Source: Nitrospirales bacterium
GTDB lineage: Bacteria; Nitrospirota; Nitrospiria; Nitrospirales; UBA2166
Assembly (NCBI GenBank): GCA_029261375.1
Contig: JAJDBL010000293.1
Span: forward strand, 1 to 7,029
Reading direction: 5' to 3'
DNA length: 7,029 nucleotides
A program made the position numbers and the translations under genes. The notes under the pieces were generated by a model that saw only the letters and a program-made list of their open reading frames with translations, made no database searches and was not told the DNA's origin. The stretch's first letter is position 1. The number at the start of each line of letters is the position of its first letter. Shown here piece after piece: positions 5,127-7,029 of the stretch.

Positions 5127-5579
5127 TTAGACTTCTCCGATGTTCAACAGCAAGAGTTCGCCCTTCATGTGCTTATGTATTGAACACTGAAATTCAAACC
5201 TGCCTGGGGTTTCCGGTGTAAACCGAATTGCAGCTCCGCGAGCAGGATCGAGAAAAACCCCGTTCACGTCCCTCCCATAGACCACGACGCCTTCATGTTC
5301 CATTTCAACTAACATTCCGTGAAACGCCGCCGAATGAAAATCATGCCGTACTGCGTCCTCATTTCGAATACGAATCACCGTCGGAACCCCCAGCTTCATT
5401 GGCACCTGTTCCACGCCATACGAAAAGTCCTTGATGGTGATGTCAATGTGCTGCTCGGCTTGGGCACCAGCCGGCGCAGCATAGAGAGCGACCATCAGCG
5501 CCAATCCCAACACCGTAAACATGCACACTCCCCACACTATCCACGGCATATTGGTTGACCTGGGCATCATAGTTATCAT
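5127..5579 (-). CDS. Exported cupredoxin-domain (blue-copper-like) protein
   Basis: This 150-residue protein has an N-terminal hydrophobic segment (residues about 11-35, MPWIVWGVCMFTVLGLALMV) ending AAPAGAQA, a good signal peptidase I site near residue 40. The mature part (EQHIDITIKDFSYGVEQVPM onward) is one cupredoxin beta-sandwich. The likely type 1 copper ligands are H79 in RHDFHSAAF and, near the C-terminus, C132, H135 and M138 in FQCSIHKHMKG. The spacing C-x2-H-x2-M is typical of the family. It probably acts in the periplasm as an electron carrier or copper-binding protein; a redox partner is not in the window. AGGAGGT at 5586-5592 lies six bases upstream of the ATG. It sits 26 bases after hsp20 and 41 bases before dksA, so the three are probably co-transcribed. 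Confidence 0.91.
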   Translation of the reverse strand: MITMMPRSTNMPWIVWGVCMFTVLGLALMVALYAAPAGAQAEQHIDITIKDFSYGVEQVPMKLGVPTVIRIRNEDAVRHDFHSAAFHGMLVEMEHEGVVVYGRDVNGVFLDPARGAAIRFTPETPGRFEFQCSIHKHMKGELLLLNIGEV

Positions 5580-5605
5580 TTGTTGACCTCCTCACATCGA
5601 GCTCG

Positions 5606-6118
5606 CTAGTTTGTCTTTACTTCGATCGTTCTCTTCGCTTGCTTCGCTCCGTCAGTCTTGGGCAGTGTTACGGTCAGAACCCCGTTCTTAAACGACGCGT
5701 TGACCTGGTCTGCTTTGACCTCACACGGAATTTGAACGGCACGATGAAAGGATCCAAAGGATCGCTCCATTCGGTAATAGTCCTTCCCTTTGTCCTCCTT
5801 CTCCATATGCTTCTCGCCTTTCAAGGTGAGAATATCGTCACTCAGCGATACCTGAAGATCTTTTTGCTCCATCCCAGGAAGTTCTGCCAATATTCGAATG
5901 CCGTCATCCGTTTCCGTCACATCAATTTGCGGCGCGAATGCCCGTGCCCCATGCCCGAAGGGCCAAGGGCTGGAACCTCCGAAGCCCAGGGTTCGCGAAA
6001 AGTCATCAAAAAGATGGTTCATCTCCGTTTGCAATACCGCGACAGGATGTGCCTCTTCGTGATGAACCGGAACATTCTTCTTTCCCCAACTCCAAGGGAT
6101 AAGATCTCGAAAAGCCAT
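5606..6118 (-). CDS. Hsp20 / alpha-crystallin small heat-shock protein
   Basis: This 170-residue protein has the class A bacterial Hsp20 layout. A variable N-terminal arm (1-60) contains MNHLFDDFSRTLGFG. The alpha-crystallin domain (about 61-155) contains PQIDVTETDDGIRILAELPG, DDILTLKGEKH, YYRMERSFGSFHRAVQIP, and the signature A-S-F-K-N-G-V-L at 141-148. The C-terminal tail has the I-E-V (I-x-I/V) motif at 165-167, which docks into a neighbouring subunit. Such proteins hold unfolding proteins as an ATP-independent oligomeric chaperone in the cytoplasm. GGAGG at 6127-6131 lies eight bases upstream of the ATG. It heads a probable three-gene transcript with the cupredoxin and DksA-like genes. 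No CIRCE or sigma32 site is visible; a sigma54-like site lies about 100 bases upstream. Confidence 0.96.
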   Translation of the reverse strand: MAFRDLIPWSWGKKNVPVHHEEAHPVAVLQTEMNHLFDDFSRTLGFGGSSPWPFGHGARAFAPQIDVTETDDGIRILAELPGMEQKDLQVSLSDDILTLKGEKHMEKEDKGKDYYRMERSFGSFHRAVQIPCEVKADQVNASFKNGVLTVTLPKTDGAKQAKRTIEVKTN

Positions 6119-6551
6119 GATGTCACCCTCCTTACCCTCCGTTTATTGTATTGCATTGCTGTATGTCGTACTCGATCCCATGTGTGAATTCTCATTAATC
6201 CCAGTATTTTCCCTCGCAAAAACAATACCAGCGGCTCCGACGGGGAGTTCCCCCTTTTGTTGCATATATCCGCACATGGTTGTGGCATTTTGCCTCAGGG
6301 AAACAAGACGCCATGTAGAAAAACGCGTCAGGTATAGGTCGACTGAAACTGTCGGCTAGGTTCCGGGTTCGTCAGGAGAGGGGAAAAGATAAAAGGGACG
6401 ACTCCTATTGCACATTTCAGCTGGCGACAAAACAAGACATTGAGCACTAGAGGAATTCAACCTGAGGTGGCACGTGAGGAGAGAACAACGAGACGTTTTG
6501 GCTCTAGCAGGGATCGTTCGAGGCCACACGGTGCGTATCGTATGTTCGTGC
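6119..6551 (-). other. Intergenic region upstream of hsp20
   Basis: These 433 bases hold no credible gene; the short frames on both strands have no recognisable product. The half nearest hsp20 contains the candidate promoter at 6215-6230 and a GGGGA-GT-TCCCC near-palindrome at 6242-6253, which might be an operator just upstream of it. The half nearest the glycogen-binding gene should contain its transcription end, but I see no stem followed by a T-run. Confidence 0.5.
6215..6230 (-). promoter_or_regulatory. Candidate sigma54 (-24/-12) promoter for hsp20
   Basis: The minus strand reads CTGGTATTGTTTTTGCG. It has GG (6229-6228) and GC (6217-6216) separated by exactly ten bases, and TTGC at the -12 element, as in the TGGCAC-N5-TTGC consensus. 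The -24 half is imperfect (TGGTAT). An overlapping sigma70 reading, TTGCGA then 16 bases then TAATGA, is an alternative. Transcription would start about 85 bases before the hsp20 ATG. Confidence 0.3.
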
Positions 6552-6860
6552 TCAGACAACGGCTACGGAATTATCACTACCTCCGTAGGTGCTTCGCGTG
6601 TAGCAATCGGCCTTCCAATCATTCTCCCATTTCTTTCCATCGATCAAGTATCTGAACTGATATTCCTTTCCAGGGGTCAGATCGATGGTGATCGAAAACC
6701 CGCCAGTTTTTTGTTTCTTCATCGGATGGGTTGTCTTTTTCCAATTGTTAAAATCGCCAACCAAGCAAACTTTCTTCGCTCCATCCGTAGCCTCGGCTGG
6801 TAAATCAAAACTCACCTTGCATATCGGTTTTGTTTTCAAATACTGCTTCTTCAGACTCAT
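6552..6860 (-). CDS. Stand-alone CBM48 / AMPK-type glycogen-binding domain protein
   Basis: This 102-residue protein is essentially one early-set (E-set) carbohydrate-binding domain, as fused to branching enzymes, isoamylases and AMPK beta subunits. The diagnostic motif VGDFNNW is at 34-40, followed by a basic linker, FSITIDLTPGKEYQFRYLID at 55-74 and KKWENDW at 76-82, ending DNSVAVV. W40 and W78 correspond in position to the two tryptophans that stack on glucose in AMPK-type domains. No catalytic domain is attached, so it probably binds glycogen or another alpha-glucan, or acts as a regulatory or scaffold subunit (inference). No export signal is present, so it should be cytoplasmic. AAGGAG at 6867-6872 lies six bases before the ATG. 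It is separated from hsp20 by 433 bases and is likely its own transcript. Confidence 0.92.
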   Translation of the reverse strand: MSLKKQYLKTKPICKVSFDLPAEATDGAKKVCLVGDFNNWKKTTHPMKKQKTGGFSITIDLTPGKEYQFRYLIDGKKWENDWKADCYTRSTYGGSDNSVAVV

Positions 6861-7029
6861 GGTTCTCTCCTTGGTTTTAGGTGCGATTACGGTATGGTTG
6901 ACGTGTCTGTCAATACCATCCGTTCGAATCCAGAAACGATGTCCCGGTGTGGGGAAAGTTTATACCTCGAATCATGTTAACACTGCAACATCCTGAAAAC
7001 CCGACCACCATCAGCCCGTCGTGAGTTCC
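6861..7029. other. Right-edge intergenic stretch
   Basis: Apart from the promoter and ribosome binding site of the glycogen-binding gene, I see no gene or RNA in the last 115 bases. Whatever lies beyond the right edge is cut off completely. Confidence 0.45.
6886..6913 (-). promoter_or_regulatory. Candidate sigma70 promoter for the glycogen-binding gene
   Basis: The minus strand has a perfect TTGACA (6913-6908), a 16-base spacer, and CGTAAT (6891-6886) as a four-of-six -10 box. Initiation near 6879 would give a leader of about 20 bases that just contains the ribosome binding site. An inverted repeat (TTGAC at 6898-6902 with GTCAA at 6909-6913, extended by ATGG/CCAT with a two-base bulge) overlaps the -35 and spacer, as an operator would. 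Confidence 0.4.

Noticed and set aside
5639..6187. 182-codon plus-strand frame over hsp20
   Set aside because: It is antisense to an unambiguous Hsp20 gene, and its product has no recognisable domain.
6685..6996. 103-codon plus-strand frame at the right edge
   Set aside because: It is antisense to the glycogen-binding gene, and its hydrophobic run comes from the reverse of the Lys-rich coding sequence.
1..7029. CRISPR array, tRNA, rRNA, transposase or integrase
   Set aside because: There is no regularly spaced repeat with unique spacers (the 45-bp units are contiguous coding repeats), no cloverleaf was noticed, and no mobile-element protein motif occurs in any frame.

Overview
This window looks like a bacterial chromosome, probably Gram-negative. 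Every well-supported gene lies on the minus strand and has a strong AGGAGG-type ribosome binding site. A degenerate inverted-repeat element at 4646-4770 resembles, from memory, dispersed repeats I associate with Nitrospira and relatives. The small stress proteins would also fit Nitrospirota. That taxonomic call is inference and I could not test it.

Layout in the direction of transcription (high to low coordinates). (a) 6860-6552 is a stand-alone CBM48/AMPK-type glycogen-binding domain protein, with a candidate sigma70 promoter upstream. (b) 6118-4768 is a tight stress-type cluster: an Hsp20 chaperone, a signal-peptide cupredoxin and a short DksA/TraR zinc-finger protein, with gaps of 26 and 41 bases. 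The inverted-repeat element sits at its end and supplies the dksA stop codon. (c) About 840 bases without a confident gene (3926-4767) follow. They hold hairpins, one weak candidate small ORF or CBS-domain remnant on the plus strand, and the repeat. (d) 3925-350 is a run of four paralogous genes for exported proteins. (e) 144-1 is the start of a CBS-domain protein that runs off the left edge.

Region (d) is the remarkable part. All four proteins share a signal peptide ending P-A-[IVL]-A, then R-E-S-L-S-S-L-R-[TA]-D-V and a coiled-coil stalk. Each then carries its own C-terminal head: two DUF1554/C-type-lectin-like domains, one YadA-like beta-roll of eight 15-residue repeats, and one unrecognised cysteine-rich domain. 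In the three cysteine-containing members, stalk lengths differ by exactly 7 and 21 residues (one and three heptads). The stalks carry V/I-x-x-N steps like those of trimeric autotransporter stalks. None of the four has a YadA-type outer-membrane anchor. The simplest reading is a set of trimeric, collectin-like 'stalk plus exchangeable head' surface or secreted proteins that diversify by recombination in the shared 5' module. A 54-bp perfect repeat between two of the genes supports recent exchange.
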